Part shown: positions 8,138 through 16,495 of the stretch, piece by piece | Layout: every line of letters starts with the position of its first letter | Position numbering within the stretch: position 1 is the stretch's first letter | From: Candidatus Nitrosocosmicus sp. | GTDB taxonomy: Archaea; Thermoproteota; Nitrososphaeria; Nitrososphaerales; Nitrososphaeraceae | NCBI GenBank assembly: GCA_009379865.1 | Contig: WHSX01000005.1 | Location: forward strand, 1-34,307 | DNA length: 34,307 nt | Direction: 5' to 3' | Notes under the pieces: model-generated | The model's input: the letters and a program-made list of their open reading frames with translations, nothing else | The model's database searches: none | What the model was told of the DNA's origin: nothing | Translations under genes and position numbers: made by a program

Positions 8138-8437
8138 TTATTTTATCTCCATCTGAATAGGGAGATTTTTAGCTAACTTCCTTAACGTATCTATATCTGT
8201 ATAAATCAAAATCATATCTGTTTCCATTTTTTTAAAACTTAATTGTAGAGAAATATCATATCCTGTTTCAGTTGTAAAAAAAATCGATCCTTCTTTAGAA
8301 CTTACTTGCAAATCTTCTGGAAGAACCATGTGAATTTCTGAACCTTCCTGTATATTTATTTTATATGATTTTTGAGTATTTGATGCTATTCCATGAATAT
8401 AACCGTTACCAAGGCTGACTTCTAAGTTAAGTATCAT
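8138..8437 (-). CDS. Small beta-rich hypothetical protein
   Basis: A 99-residue protein dominated by alternating strands (ILNLEVSLGNGYIHGIA; SKEGSIFFTTETGYDISLQL; TDMILIYTDID) with a short C-terminal helix. No Cys, signal peptide or membrane segment. ATG at 8437. Composition and strand pattern support a real soluble protein; function unknown. Confidence 0.5.
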   Translation of the reverse strand: MILNLEVSLGNGYIHGIASNTQKSYKINIQEGSEIHMVLPEDLQVSSKEGSIFFTTETGYDISLQLSFKKMETDMILIYTDIDTLRKLAKNLPIQMEIK

Positions 8438-8586
8438 GAACTATATTTACAATAAGACTTTTTATACATTATCTTTACATTTGAACTATTCATCTAATTT
8501 ACTACAAATTTAATACTATAAGATGATTGTTGATGATGAAAATGCCTTGATAGATGAACAATTCTCTTTAGTTGATTCCTTGATAT

Positions 8587-8799
8587 TTATCTCATTTTGT
8601 TCTGTACTGATATAGTCGTAAATTGTATTGGCATTGTTTGACTAATCTGTAGAACTTCATTTAGTATTTTGGATATGTGAGGTTTAAGATGCTTTGAAAC
8701 GTTAAATTTTGTTATTTTTTTAGATAAAAGCATTCTATAAACCCGTGAATACAATGGATCGACATATGATTTTATTATTATTGGTGGAATCATTAGCAT
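8587..8799 (-). CDS. Doubtful small protein, unknown
   Basis: A 70-codon frame with a basic helical middle (LLSKKITKFNVSKHLKPHISKIL) that could be DNA-binding. Support is weak: short, no motif, Ile-rich start. Slightly in its favour, a sequence resembling the 21-bp repeat of the ferritin-like gene lies at 8815-8835, 16 bp upstream of the ATG. Could be spurious. Confidence 0.25.
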   Translation of the reverse strand: MLMIPPIIIKSYVDPLYSRVYRMLLSKKITKFNVSKHLKPHISKILNEVLQISQTMPIQFTTISVQNKMR

Positions 8800-8835
8800 T
8801 AGTTAGCAGCAGATATTAGTATGAATTAAAGAATT

Positions 8836-9243
8836 GTTTTATTTTAGAAACTTGTTAGTGAGAACAATAAAAAAGGTTAGAATGAATGACAAATACTGAT
8901 CTACTATTGGCAACACCCTGAATCTCGTGCCATTTGATTTGACCTGTTGCTTCGCATAGTCAATATTTGAAGTACATAAAATAATACGACTAGTAAATAT
9001 TAGAGTTTATAAGACAATTCTGCAATATTTCATAGTATCTTCTTTCCTTAACAGAACAAGAGCTTGATAAGCTAAAAAATACAAGAATAAATCAAAAAAG
9101 TTGTTGACTCAAGTTCATCTAGCTTGCTGGCCTCTATCTCTTCTCGTGTATTATTAAATGAGTCAATGGGAGTAATGAGCATTAAACGAAATTTGATGTT
9201 GCTTTCAAATCTAAAAGATATTTGTCACTTTCCATGACTAAAG
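8836..9243. other. Intergenic, possible gene remnant
   Basis: About 400 bp between a doubtful frame and the tRNA. On the minus strand near 9075-9240, two short protein-like pieces overlap in different frames: MESDKYLLDLKATSNF starting near 9234, and MLITPIDSFNNTREEIEASK starting at 9182. They might be parts of one broken gene, but are too short to call. No RNA gene other than the tRNA was seen. Confidence 0.35.
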
Positions 9244-9318
9244 TGGAGGGAATGGGATTTGAACCCATGACCACCTGCGTGTAAGGCAGGTATCCTAACC
9301 AGTCTAGACAACCCCTCC
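9244..9318 (-). tRNA. tRNA-Val (UAC)
   Basis: Read on the minus strand, the 75-nt sequence folds as a full cloverleaf: acceptor GGAGGGG with TCCCTCC, D-arm GTCT...GGAT, anticodon stem CCTGC/GCAGG with loop CTTACAC (anticodon TAC), T-arm ATGGG-TTCAAAT-CCCAT, and discriminator A. No intron, and CCA is not encoded. It sits upstream of glutamine synthetase's stop codon in the same direction. Confidence 0.95.
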
Positions 9319-9406
9319 AAAAAATTATTTAAAACTGTGTTAATCCAGTGTTATTAACCTTTGTTTTATTATACTGTTGGTCTTGGCTTTCAATTCAACC
9401 TACATT

Positions 9407-10873
9407 TCAGACATCTGCATATAGCGAGAACTCATGTGGGTGGGGTCTTATGGTAACGTCTTGATGATCCTTAGCTTCCTGCAAGATTATTGAATCTATA
9501 ATTTCATCGTCAAATATCGGCTTTAAAAATTCTCTGTCAATATTTAATTCCTCGTATGCTTCTCTAAGTGAAGGTGGCAATTGTCTAATTCCTAATTCAC
9601 GTCTGCGCTGCGGTGCCATTTTGAAAATATCTTCGTCTATTGGGTCAGATATCGATGTTTTTTTCTTTATCCCGTCTAGACCAGCTGATATTATTGCTGA
9701 AAATGCTAAATATGGATTGCATGACGGATCAGGAGCTCGGAATTCTATCCTTTTCATGTGTGCGAACCTTTCGCCTTTATAATGAGCTGGATTTCTAATT
9801 ATCGCAGATCTGTTACCGGTACTCCATGCAATGTACACGGGTGCTTCGTATCCAGGCACTAGTCTTCTATAAGAATTAGTTGTAGGAGCAACTATTGCAG
9901 CCAATGCAGGAGCGTGGTTTAATACTCCGGCCGCAAAATATCTGGCTAATTGAGACATTTCTGCATATGAATCATTGATATCATAAAATAGATTTTTTTC
10001 TTTATCCCATAAACTCACATTAACATGCATTCCTGAACCGTTATCAAGTGCAATTGGTTTAGGCATCATAGTTGCAATCATGCCCTGTTTCTTGGCTATA
10101 TTTTTAACAATATATTTATAGCTTTGAACAGAATCTGCAGCATTTACTAACGTATCAAATCTTATATCGATTTCGCATTGTCCTGCTGTTGCTACTTCAT
10201 GATGATGGGCATCGCAAATAATACCAAAATTATTACTCAAAACATCCACGCATTCATTACGATACTGCATTAATGTGTCGCCTGGGGCACTTGGGAGGTA
10301 TCCTTCTTTTAATCTGAGTGCATAGCCTACACCTTCTGTCGACCACGGCGCTTCTTTTGATATAATATTATAACTTTGAGATCTATATGGCGTCATTGTA
10401 TTTACTTCTAGTTTATCAAAAACAAAGAATTCTACTTCAGGTCCCCAAAATGAATTATAATATCCTTGATGTCTAACATACTCTTCGGCCTTTCTTGCAA
10501 CACCTCGAGGATCTTTTTTGAATTGCTTTCTAATTTCCCCCCCTGATAATATGTCACAAATTAGTCTAGCTGTTCTGTATTCTTTTATCCATGGTATTAT
10601 TGCGTATGTAGAAGGGTCTGGTCTTATTATCAAATCAGATTCATGGATCTCAGTAAAACCTCTAATTGAAGAACCATCCAATTTTGGTAATCCATATTCA
10701 AAATCTTCTATTTTGAACATATTGGAGGCCATTGTAGTATGATGGAATCTACCAGTTAAACCAGTAAACTGTAAATCTAGAAATTTAATTTCTTCATCCT
10801 TTAGTCTCATCATTATTTGTTCTGCGGTAAAATTCAAAGATTCAGTTTTTCCATCTGTAACTTTATAAGGCAA
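9407..10873 (-). CDS. glnA: Glutamine synthetase, type I
   Basis: The 488-residue protein makes glutamine from glutamate, ammonium and ATP, the main ammonium assimilation step. All GSI signatures are present: N-terminal beta-grasp (FLDLQFTGLTGRFHHTTM), GPEVEFFVF (144-152) with the metal-binding Glu, HHEVATAGQCEID (224-236), NGSGMHVNVSLW (278-289), NRSAIIRNP (354-362) and KRIEFRAPDPSCNPYLAFSA (374-393). Length matches the family. I see no clear adenylylation-site motif (NLYDLPPEE type), so control is probably by feedback or trans-acting proteins. The start is TTG at 10873 with no in-frame ATG just upstream. It is divergent from the Gins51 gene. Confidence 0.97.
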   Translation of the reverse strand: MPYKVTDGKTESLNFTAEQIMMRLKDEEIKFLDLQFTGLTGRFHHTTMASNMFKIEDFEYGLPKLDGSSIRGFTEIHESDLIIRPDPSTYAIIPWIKEYRTARLICDILSGGEIRKQFKKDPRGVARKAEEYVRHQGYYNSFWGPEVEFFVFDKLEVNTMTPYRSQSYNIISKEAPWSTEGVGYALRLKEGYLPSAPGDTLMQYRNECVDVLSNNFGIICDAHHHEVATAGQCEIDIRFDTLVNAADSVQSYKYIVKNIAKKQGMIATMMPKPIALDNGSGMHVNVSLWDKEKNLFYDINDSYAEMSQLARYFAAGVLNHAPALAAIVAPTTNSYRRLVPGYEAPVYIAWSTGNRSAIIRNPAHYKGERFAHMKRIEFRAPDPSCNPYLAFSAIISAGLDGIKKKTSISDPIDEDIFKMAPQRRRELGIRQLPPSLREAYEELNIDREFLKPIFDDEIIDSIILQEAKDHQDVTIRPHPHEFSLYADV

Positions 10874-10945
10874 ATGAAATATTCGATATAGTAAAATAAA
10901 AACCTCTAATTAAGCTTATCATGTATACAAATTGTGTGATTGCTG

Positions 10946-11548
10946 ATGGATCATAGAAAGCCAACTAATTTAATAAAAATAGATGAAATTTTTAATATTT
11001 TAAAAGGAGAAATCCATCTTGATAGTGGACCTCAGCCTGTCCCTCACAATTTTTATCAAAATATTTCAAATCTTGTTTCTTTATTAAAAGAACAAAATGA
11101 AAAAGAGAATAATGGGGCTACGGAGAAAATTTCTAAAGAAATTAATTCCAATTTAATAAACTTGGTTGTCAAATTAACGACTTTGATATTTGTATTAAGA
11201 TGCAAAAAAATTTTTAATAGTTCTAAATCACAAAATATATTTGAATACTCTAACCTCACAGATGAAGAAAAATACGTATTTTTCGGAAATAGAGAAAGAG
11301 AGCAAAGAATTAACATAGTAATAAAAATGCTACTTGAAGGAAAATCGAAAACTTTGGAAAAGATCGTATCTTCAATAAATCAGAATTTTGTAATTATAAG
11401 GTTTTTGGATTCCATGGAGCAATTTGTAGGCGTTAATATGAATAAATATGGTCCGTATCAGAGAGACGATGTGGCAATCTTACCTTTTGAGAATGCTAGA
11501 TCTATAATCGAAAACAATAGGGCCGTTGAGATCCATAAAGTTGATTAA
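10946..11548 (+). CDS. Archaeal GINS complex subunit, Gins51 layout
   Basis: The 200-residue protein has an alpha-helical N-terminal A domain (to about 140) and a short C-terminal B domain with the GINS signature: FVGVNMNKYGPYQRDDVAIL followed by PFENARSIIENNRAV. The order A then B is that of Gins51. GINS joins Cdc45/RecJ and MCM to form the replicative helicase. I prefer the ATG at 10946; the frame also opens at a TTG at 10940. The gene is 72 bp from the divergent glutamine synthetase start and is followed by a convergent zinc-finger gene. Assignment rests mainly on the C-terminal motif. Confidence 0.8.
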   Translation: MDHRKPTNLIKIDEIFNILKGEIHLDSGPQPVPHNFYQNISNLVSLLKEQNEKENNGATEKISKEINSNLINLVVKLTTLIFVLRCKKIFNSSKSQNIFEYSNLTDEEKYVFFGNREREQRINIVIKMLLEGKSKTLEKIVSSINQNFVIIRFLDSMEQFVGVNMNKYGPYQRDDVAILPFENARSIIENNRAVEIHKVD

Positions 11549-11629
11549 TTAATAATTTCATGAATTACCTTATTTTGATTTCAGCTTTCCAATCCAGCCA
11601 AGCCCAGCTTAATCCAGCATAGTGTGCTT

Positions 11630-11806
11630 TTACTTTAATTTTTTTTCTTCTGGGTTTTGTTTTATATAGTGTTCTGATAGCTTTTTTGAATAACATTTGC
11701 TACACAAGAATCCTGAAATATTCCATTGTGGCATTGCCTCATATTTAAAATCACCAATTCTGTCATTACAAATACTACAGTTAATTCTTTCTCTCCCCTT
11801 CAGCAT
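11630..11806 (-). CDS. 58-residue zinc-finger protein
   Basis: I found this short gene by reading the minus strand: ATG at 11806, TAA at 11630-11632. It begins MLKGRERINCSICNDRIGDF and continues with SGFLCSKCYSKKLSEHYI before a Lys-rich tail, giving two C-x2-C pairs about 22 residues apart, a classic zinc-ribbon spacing. Small proteins with a CxKCYSKK motif are common in thaumarchaea (from memory). No frame stop or gap, and the composition is clearly coding. It points toward Gins51. Function unknown; probably DNA, RNA or protein binding. Confidence 0.65.
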   Translation of the reverse strand: MLKGRERINCSICNDRIGDFKYEAMPQWNISGFLCSKCYSKKLSEHYIKQNPEEKKLK

Positions 11807-11967
11807 TCTCTCGTTGCAATAAAATATCAGAAATCAGAAATAAAAGTTATATCATTTGGATTATACATGGATACTTCTTTTCCCATCAATAATAGATAAA
11901 TTTGAAATTATAGTCTTTTTGTCAAATAAAATCGTAAAAGAAATTAATAAGGGGGTTTTTATACAAT

Positions 11968-12495
11968 TTGTTGTCAATATCTGCTGATAAGACTGACAAA
12001 AGAGCTTTTTCTATGCTTCTAGTGATGGCGGTTATAGTCGGAATAATTGCTTATTATTTGTTTACTGCAGCTACTCCAAAAGCTGGTATAGTCGATTCTA
12101 TTTACAGACAAGAACTTCCACCTGCTCCTGTAGCTACTGCTACCGATGCAGCTGGAGAGTCATCATCGGAGGCTATAGATGAATCTGCATTTGCCAATAA
12201 AGTTGAAGTGAAAATATTACAGGGTTCATCCACACAAGGAAATCCTGCATATGGACCTGATCCTGCTAGTGCTACTAGTGATGCATTAGTGACTTGGGTT
12301 AACGAAGATACTGTTCCACACACGGCTACTAGCGGAACCGGACCTGAAGACCCAGAAACCGGAAAACTTTTTGATACCAGTATTATAATGCCAGCTGCTA
12401 AAGCTAGCGTACCTGCAGAAAAAATGGGTCCAGGCGAACATGATTACCACTGTACTGTTCATCCATTCATGAAAGGAAAAATAACAATAACCTAA
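11968..12495 (+). CDS. Membrane-anchored type-1 copper (plastocyanin-like) protein
   Basis: The 175-residue protein has a single N-terminal membrane segment (about 14-34), an Ala/Ser/Glu-rich linker (about 50-75) and a cupredoxin domain facing outside. The copper ligands are H118 in VPHTATSG, then C162, H165 and M168 in YHCTVHPFMKG. Ammonia-oxidising archaea carry many such proteins as electron carriers in a copper-based respiratory chain in place of cytochrome c; that role is inferred here. Translation begins at TTG 11968 or the adjacent TTG 11971. Confidence 0.92.
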   Translation: MLSISADKTDKRAFSMLLVMAVIVGIIAYYLFTAATPKAGIVDSIYRQELPPAPVATATDAAGESSSEAIDESAFANKVEVKILQGSSTQGNPAYGPDPASATSDALVTWVNEDTVPHTATSGTGPEDPETGKLFDTSIIMPAAKASVPAEKMGPGEHDYHCTVHPFMKGKITIT

Positions 12496-12663
12496 TTTTT
12501 TTACAAAAATTTATTTTCTTTGTATTCTTTTTTATAAAATTATTATAATTTATTATACTTTAATCAATTAATTAACCAAATTTACACAAAATATATAAAT
12601 TTTATAATTATAACAGTGTTATTTTGACGAATATTTATATTATGTATTGATATATAAAATTTT

Positions 12664-13473
12664 ATGTCATTCTTAACCATCAAAGATCTAAATGTCAATA
12701 TTGAAGATAAAAAAATACTTAACGGTGTTAATTTGGATGTCAATAAAGGTGAAGTTCATGCCATTATGGGATTAAATGGCTCTGGAAAAAGCACATTAGC
12801 CAACGTTTTGTTGGGTCATCCGCGTTATTCTATAACTTCAGGTGATATTTTAATTAATAATGAAAGCATTATTCCTTTAAAAACAGATGAAAGAGCAAGG
12901 AAGGGATTATTTTTAGGATTTCAATATCCGACTGAAGTATCTGGAGTAGGATATAGTCATTTCTTACGCAATGCCTATAATATATTAAGTAAATCATTAA
13001 CAGCCGAGCAAAAGGATCGAGAAGTTTTCATAACCGTAAAAGAATTCCACGAATATCTAAAGAGAAATCTTGGTGATGTGGGTCTAGATCCAAGCTTTTT
13101 AAGTAGATACCTTAATGAAGGTTTTTCTGGAGGAGAAAAAAAGAGATCTGAAGTAATGCAAATGCTGGTCTTGAGACCCAATCTTGCAATTCTTGACGAG
13201 CCTGATTCTGGATTAGATATAGACGCTGTAAAGTCTGTTGCTGAGGCAATCAATAAATTAATTGAAACAGGTGCAGGAGTGATCGTTATTACTCACTATG
13301 CAAGGATTTTGCGTTATTTGAATAAACTAGATAAAGTACATGTGATGTCAAAAGGAAAAATAATAAAAACAGCCGGAAGGGAGCTATCGGAGGAATTAGA
13401 GTCTAAAGGATATGCTTGGCTTGGACTGTCTGATGAAGCTCAGGAGATTAATAGGGAGACATCCAAAGCATAG
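12664..13473 (+). CDS. sufC: SufC, Fe-S cluster assembly ATPase
   Basis: The 269-residue ABC ATPase has Walker A GLNGSGKST (36-44), the Q-loop GFQYPTEVSGV region, the SufC-type signature GFSGGEKKRSEVMQ (153-166), Walker B LAILDEPDSGLD and the switch H211 (VIVITHYAR). SufC powers the SufBCD scaffold that builds iron-sulphur clusters. Length and the E-KKRSE signature separate it from transporter ATPases. Usually sufB and sufD are adjacent; neither is in the window. A TATA-like TATTTATATT about 25-30 bp upstream suggests a leaderless message. A strong hairpin follows the stop. Confidence 0.95.
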   Translation: MSFLTIKDLNVNIEDKKILNGVNLDVNKGEVHAIMGLNGSGKSTLANVLLGHPRYSITSGDILINNESIIPLKTDERARKGLFLGFQYPTEVSGVGYSHFLRNAYNILSKSLTAEQKDREVFITVKEFHEYLKRNLGDVGLDPSFLSRYLNEGFSGGEKKRSEVMQMLVLRPNLAILDEPDSGLDIDAVKSVAEAINKLIETGAGVIVITHYARILRYLNKLDKVHVMSKGKIIKTAGRELSEELESKGYAWLGLSDEAQEINRETSKA

Positions 13474-13484
13474 TTTAGAATTTT

Positions 13485-13521
13485 CTCATTGTACCACCTT
13501 TTAACCATGTGGTATAATGAG
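13485..13521 (+). terminator. 13-bp hairpin after sufC
   Basis: CTCATTGTACCAC (13485-13497) pairs with GTGGTATAATGAG (13509-13521) over 13 positions, twelve Watson-Crick and one G-U, with an 11-nt loop. It starts 12 bp after the sufC stop. There is no T tract immediately downstream, so it may be an mRNA 3' stabiliser or processing site. A smaller hairpin (CGGA-ATAA-TCCG) follows about 20 bp later. Confidence 0.45.
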
Positions 13522-14290
13522 CAAGAAAGATATCAACGGAATAATCCGCTATTTCCATTATCTTTGATAAAGAAGTGGGGTATGGGAAAAGGCAAGGCTA
13601 ATAGATATTTTTTGATTTAGCGTTATGAACACGTGCTAAAGATGACGTATATAAGTAAAATAAACTATTCAAGTTACACCTTAAATTTCCATTTCGTATT
13701 TACAAAATATGGCGGTGTCGATATTACATATTGACATCAATTTTGAGTAGCAATGACCAATAGATCATCATCCTTTAGACAATATTTGCTCCTCATAAGC
13801 ATGCCTGCATCGACCACCATGTCTTATTTTCAATAAACAGCCTATTTTACCCTCCAAATTTTGTTAAACTACCCCATGTTTATATAAATTAATGAAGCAA
13901 TACACGTAAGAAAGCAACTAAGCGACACTATTGAAAAAATTCTATTTATCCTAGCTTGTTTCATTCAAGAATTAATGCTTTTTTGGCCGTTTATAGTATC
14001 TGGATATATACATCACTTTTTCCCTCCTTGAGATTAAATCATAAAAAACAATGATTTCAGAAGGCGTTATTATTGATGTTTTATGAATAATGAGTTTTTC
14101 TATTGTTGGAGCCTAAATAAACAAAAGAAGAAAAATCAAAAATCACTATTCATTCTACTCACCCAATCTCAAGTACCTTTTTCCTAATCTTAGAATAAGT
14201 TTATTATCCTCTTTTTGCTTGGTTTTACCAGTTTGCATTCGACGTCATAGATTCGTTAGCAAACAAAGGAGTAAGAAACAAAAAAAGGTG
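13522..14290. other. Intergenic, no gene recognised
   Basis: About 770 bp with frequent stops in all frames. A short inverted repeat (TTTAGC...GCTAAA near 13613-13638) is the only structure I noticed. Given its length, an untranslated RNA or a fully decayed gene could be hidden here, but nothing specific supports either. Confidence 0.5.
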
Positions 14291-14542
14291 ATGGATATGA
14301 AAAAGAAGGTAAGAATAATAAAAAACAATGATCTGAAGAATCATGGAACATTCTTTGATCCGCATTCTGTTGCTTTTGAGCCTACTACTGCCTACTTGGA
14401 AAATAAAAGGGACTATAATGATGGAGAAAAATTAAAAGATAAGGACAAGAAGAAAAAGATTACAAATAAAAAAGATACTTCCAACTGTGGTCTAAAATAT
14501 ATGAATCCATCACAGAGAAATCACTCTTCGATTTACGAATAG
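14291..14542 (+). CDS. Small Lys-rich protein, uncertain
   Basis: I start at ATG 14291, preceded by AAGGTG; the frame also extends up to a TTG at 14219. It gives 83 very basic residues beginning MDMKKKVRIIK, with one ordered-looking segment, HGTFFDPHSVAFEPTTAYLE, then a Lys/Asp-rich low-complexity stretch. It could be a nucleic-acid-binding protein, but low complexity weakens the case. No family recognised. Confidence 0.4.
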   Translation: MDMKKKVRIIKNNDLKNHGTFFDPHSVAFEPTTAYLENKRDYNDGEKLKDKDKKKKITNKKDTSNCGLKYMNPSQRNHSSIYE

Positions 14543-14656
14543 TTCATGTACACTGATTATATTAATTCGTGACATTGGTAGGATATTATGAGACCAGAAT
14601 TATCAAATCTGTATCTGTGAAAACATGATAATCCTAAAATTCATACCAATAGAGGT

Positions 14657-14684
14657 CATTATCCATTATCCATTATCCATTATC
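14657..14684. repeat. 7-bp tandem repeat, four copies of CATTATC
   Basis: Four exact copies of CATTATC lie back to back, 72 bp upstream of the Cld-family gene. The unit is not a multiple of three and lies outside any gene, so slippage would alter promoter spacing rather than a reading frame. Confidence 0.8.
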
Positions 14685-14756
14685 CCTCAAAAAATAATGT
14701 CTGTCAAATGAGAGATGGTATTAAACTATTTATTAATTTAAAACAGCATACAAGTC

Positions 14757-15590
14757 ATGCGAAACAAGAATAAAAGTCCTTCAGAAGTTGATAATTTATC
14801 TGGTATTAAAAAAAATAAAATTGATAATTTAAATAATGCAAGAGAAGATGATGGTGTGAGCGCTACAACTGCAAAAGATCCTGAACTATCAGGTGCCAAG
14901 ACTGATGAATCCGATAACAAAAACAGCTCTGAAAAATTCTTTACTTTTACATTTTATAAAGTCGATCCCAAGTGGCGTTGGTTGAATGAGCTGGGCAAAG
15001 ATGAGACTTCACGCGAGTTTCTTGAATTATTAAATACTGCACGCAAGAGAATAAAAATTAGAACTTATTCTACTATCGGTTTAAGACATGACAGTGAATT
15101 TATGATTTGGACCCTGTCGCCATCACTAGAAAATATTCAGATACTGGCTTCAAAAATTTATACTACTATACTGGGAAAATATATAGAACCTACATCTACA
15201 TATCTTTCTTTAACTAGAAAATCATTTTATTCAAATCAGGTTAAACTTGGTTTTGAAACTGAAGAGGAGCCATTGCGATATGCGGTAGTGTATCCATTCA
15301 TTAAATCTCGGGAATGGTATCTTTTGCCGTTTGAGAAAAGAAAAGAGATGATGGAAGAACATATAAGGGTTGGAAGAAAATATCCCGAAATTCGACTTAA
15401 TACCACCTATTCATTCGGCATTGATGATCAGGATTTTATGTTGGCCTTTGAAACTGACGATCTTTCAAAATTTCAGAGCCTGATCATAGACCTACGTGAA
15501 ACTCAAGTTAGTAAATATATCATCAAAGATACACCGATGATCCCATGTGTCCTAAAAAATATAGAAGAGATAATTAAGAGCCTGGGTTAA
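14757..15590 (+). CDS. Chlorite dismutase / HemQ (coproheme decarboxylase)-family protein
   Basis: After about 60 low-complexity residues, the 277-residue protein has the Cld-family ferredoxin-like repeat: FFTFTFYKVDPKWRWL (61-76), YAVVYPFIKSREWYLLPFEKR (175-195), EHIRVGRKYP (201-210) with H202 matching the haem-ligand His, YSFGIDDQDFMLAFETDD (218-235), and LRETQVSKY. The WY-x-LP-x-E-x-R stretch is shared with coproheme decarboxylases (ChdC/HemQ), which turn Fe-coproporphyrin III into haem b. True chlorite dismutases split chlorite using a distal Arg, which I could not place reliably. Two genes for siroheme-based haem synthesis context (AhbAB) are 2 kb away. I favour a haem-synthesis role, with moderate confidence. 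Confidence 0.75.
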   Translation: MRNKNKSPSEVDNLSGIKKNKIDNLNNAREDDGVSATTAKDPELSGAKTDESDNKNSSEKFFTFTFYKVDPKWRWLNELGKDETSREFLELLNTARKRIKIRTYSTIGLRHDSEFMIWTLSPSLENIQILASKIYTTILGKYIEPTSTYLSLTRKSFYSNQVKLGFETEEEPLRYAVVYPFIKSREWYLLPFEKRKEMMEEHIRVGRKYPEIRLNTTYSFGIDDQDFMLAFETDDLSKFQSLIIDLRETQVSKYIIKDTPMIPCVLKNIEEIIKSLG

Positions 15591-15667
15591 AAGCATCTAT
15601 TTGTTCAAAAATCAGTGGTTAATAATATTTATTTATAATAACAATACAATTGTAAGCTGGGGTTTAT

Positions 15668-16495
15668 ATGATTTCTAATTCTTTTTTAGATGATGGTTTT
15701 AATGATATTGTGGGTTTCAATTCCAGAACTGTCCCATTGAAAAGATTCGGTCTTGATTCTGAAAGAACACATTCAACGATTTCTTCTGATGCTGCAACTG
15801 CAACCCAAGTCAATAATATTCAAGAAAGTTCTAATGACAAATCAAAATCCAATGCAAATTCTCTTGGAGCATTAAAAGAGTGGGCTATAGTTTGCAAAGC
15901 CCTAGAATCTGGAAATCAAATTTTATCGTTCAGAAAAGGAGGCATTATGGAATTTCGAAACGGCTTTGAACTAAAGTTCAAGAATTTTTTCTTATCCCCA
16001 ACTTTTGAACATCAAGCTAAAGAATCAATCCGTATGGACTATCATACAACCCTGGATGAATTAAACAGAAAAAATGGATTGGACAATGCCGAAACTCTGC
16101 CCGATTCAAATAAAACAACTGAGATTACATCATTTGTTGAGATAACTCATTTTAGTGAAGTGCCAGATTTAACTACGTTAAAAAAATTAGAGACTTTCCA
16201 TATATGGACTGATGATTATCTCAAATCTCGATTTGATTATAATCCAAAAAAACCGCTTTATTTATTACTGTTACGAGTATACAAATTGAATAATTCAATA
16301 ACAATCACTAATAAACCTGAATGGGTAGGTTGTAAGTCGTGGATTCAAATCGACTCGCACGATCCAGACTTGATCACATATTTTGAAAATCATCTGCCCG
16401 AAAATCCATTTGAATATCTAAAGTCAATCAGTAAACCTTGTATAGATGACAATAATTTCAATAAACTATCTGAAAAAGTGAGGAGTATAATTTAA
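15668..16495 (+). CDS. DUF1802 family protein
   Basis: The 275-residue protein has the DUF1802 opening ALKEWAIVCKALESGNQILS, then RKGGIMEF and FFLSPTFEHQ, a match to the family pattern LKEW-A-L--G-Q-LLRKGGI...F-L-PTYEHQ. It has a disordered Asn/Ser-rich leader of about 65 residues. The function of DUF1802 is unknown. The end of the frame overlaps the start of the aldo/keto reductase by one base (TAATG), so the two are translationally coupled. A TATA-like TATTTATAATAAC lies about 35 bp upstream. Confidence 0.75.
   Translation: MISNSFLDDGFNDIVGFNSRTVPLKRFGLDSERTHSTISSDAATATQVNNIQESSNDKSKSNANSLGALKEWAIVCKALESGNQILSFRKGGIMEFRNGFELKFKNFFLSPTFEHQAKESIRMDYHTTLDELNRKNGLDNAETLPDSNKTTEITSFVEITHFSEVPDLTTLKKLETFHIWTDDYLKSRFDYNPKKPLYLLLLRVYKLNNSITITNKPEWVGCKSWIQIDSHDPDLITYFENHLPENPFEYLKSISKPCIDDNNFNKLSEKVRSII

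Noticed and set aside
14219-14290. TTG-initiated extension of the Lys-rich protein
   Set aside because: The ATG at 14291 has a purine-rich upstream sequence and the extension adds no recognisable structure.
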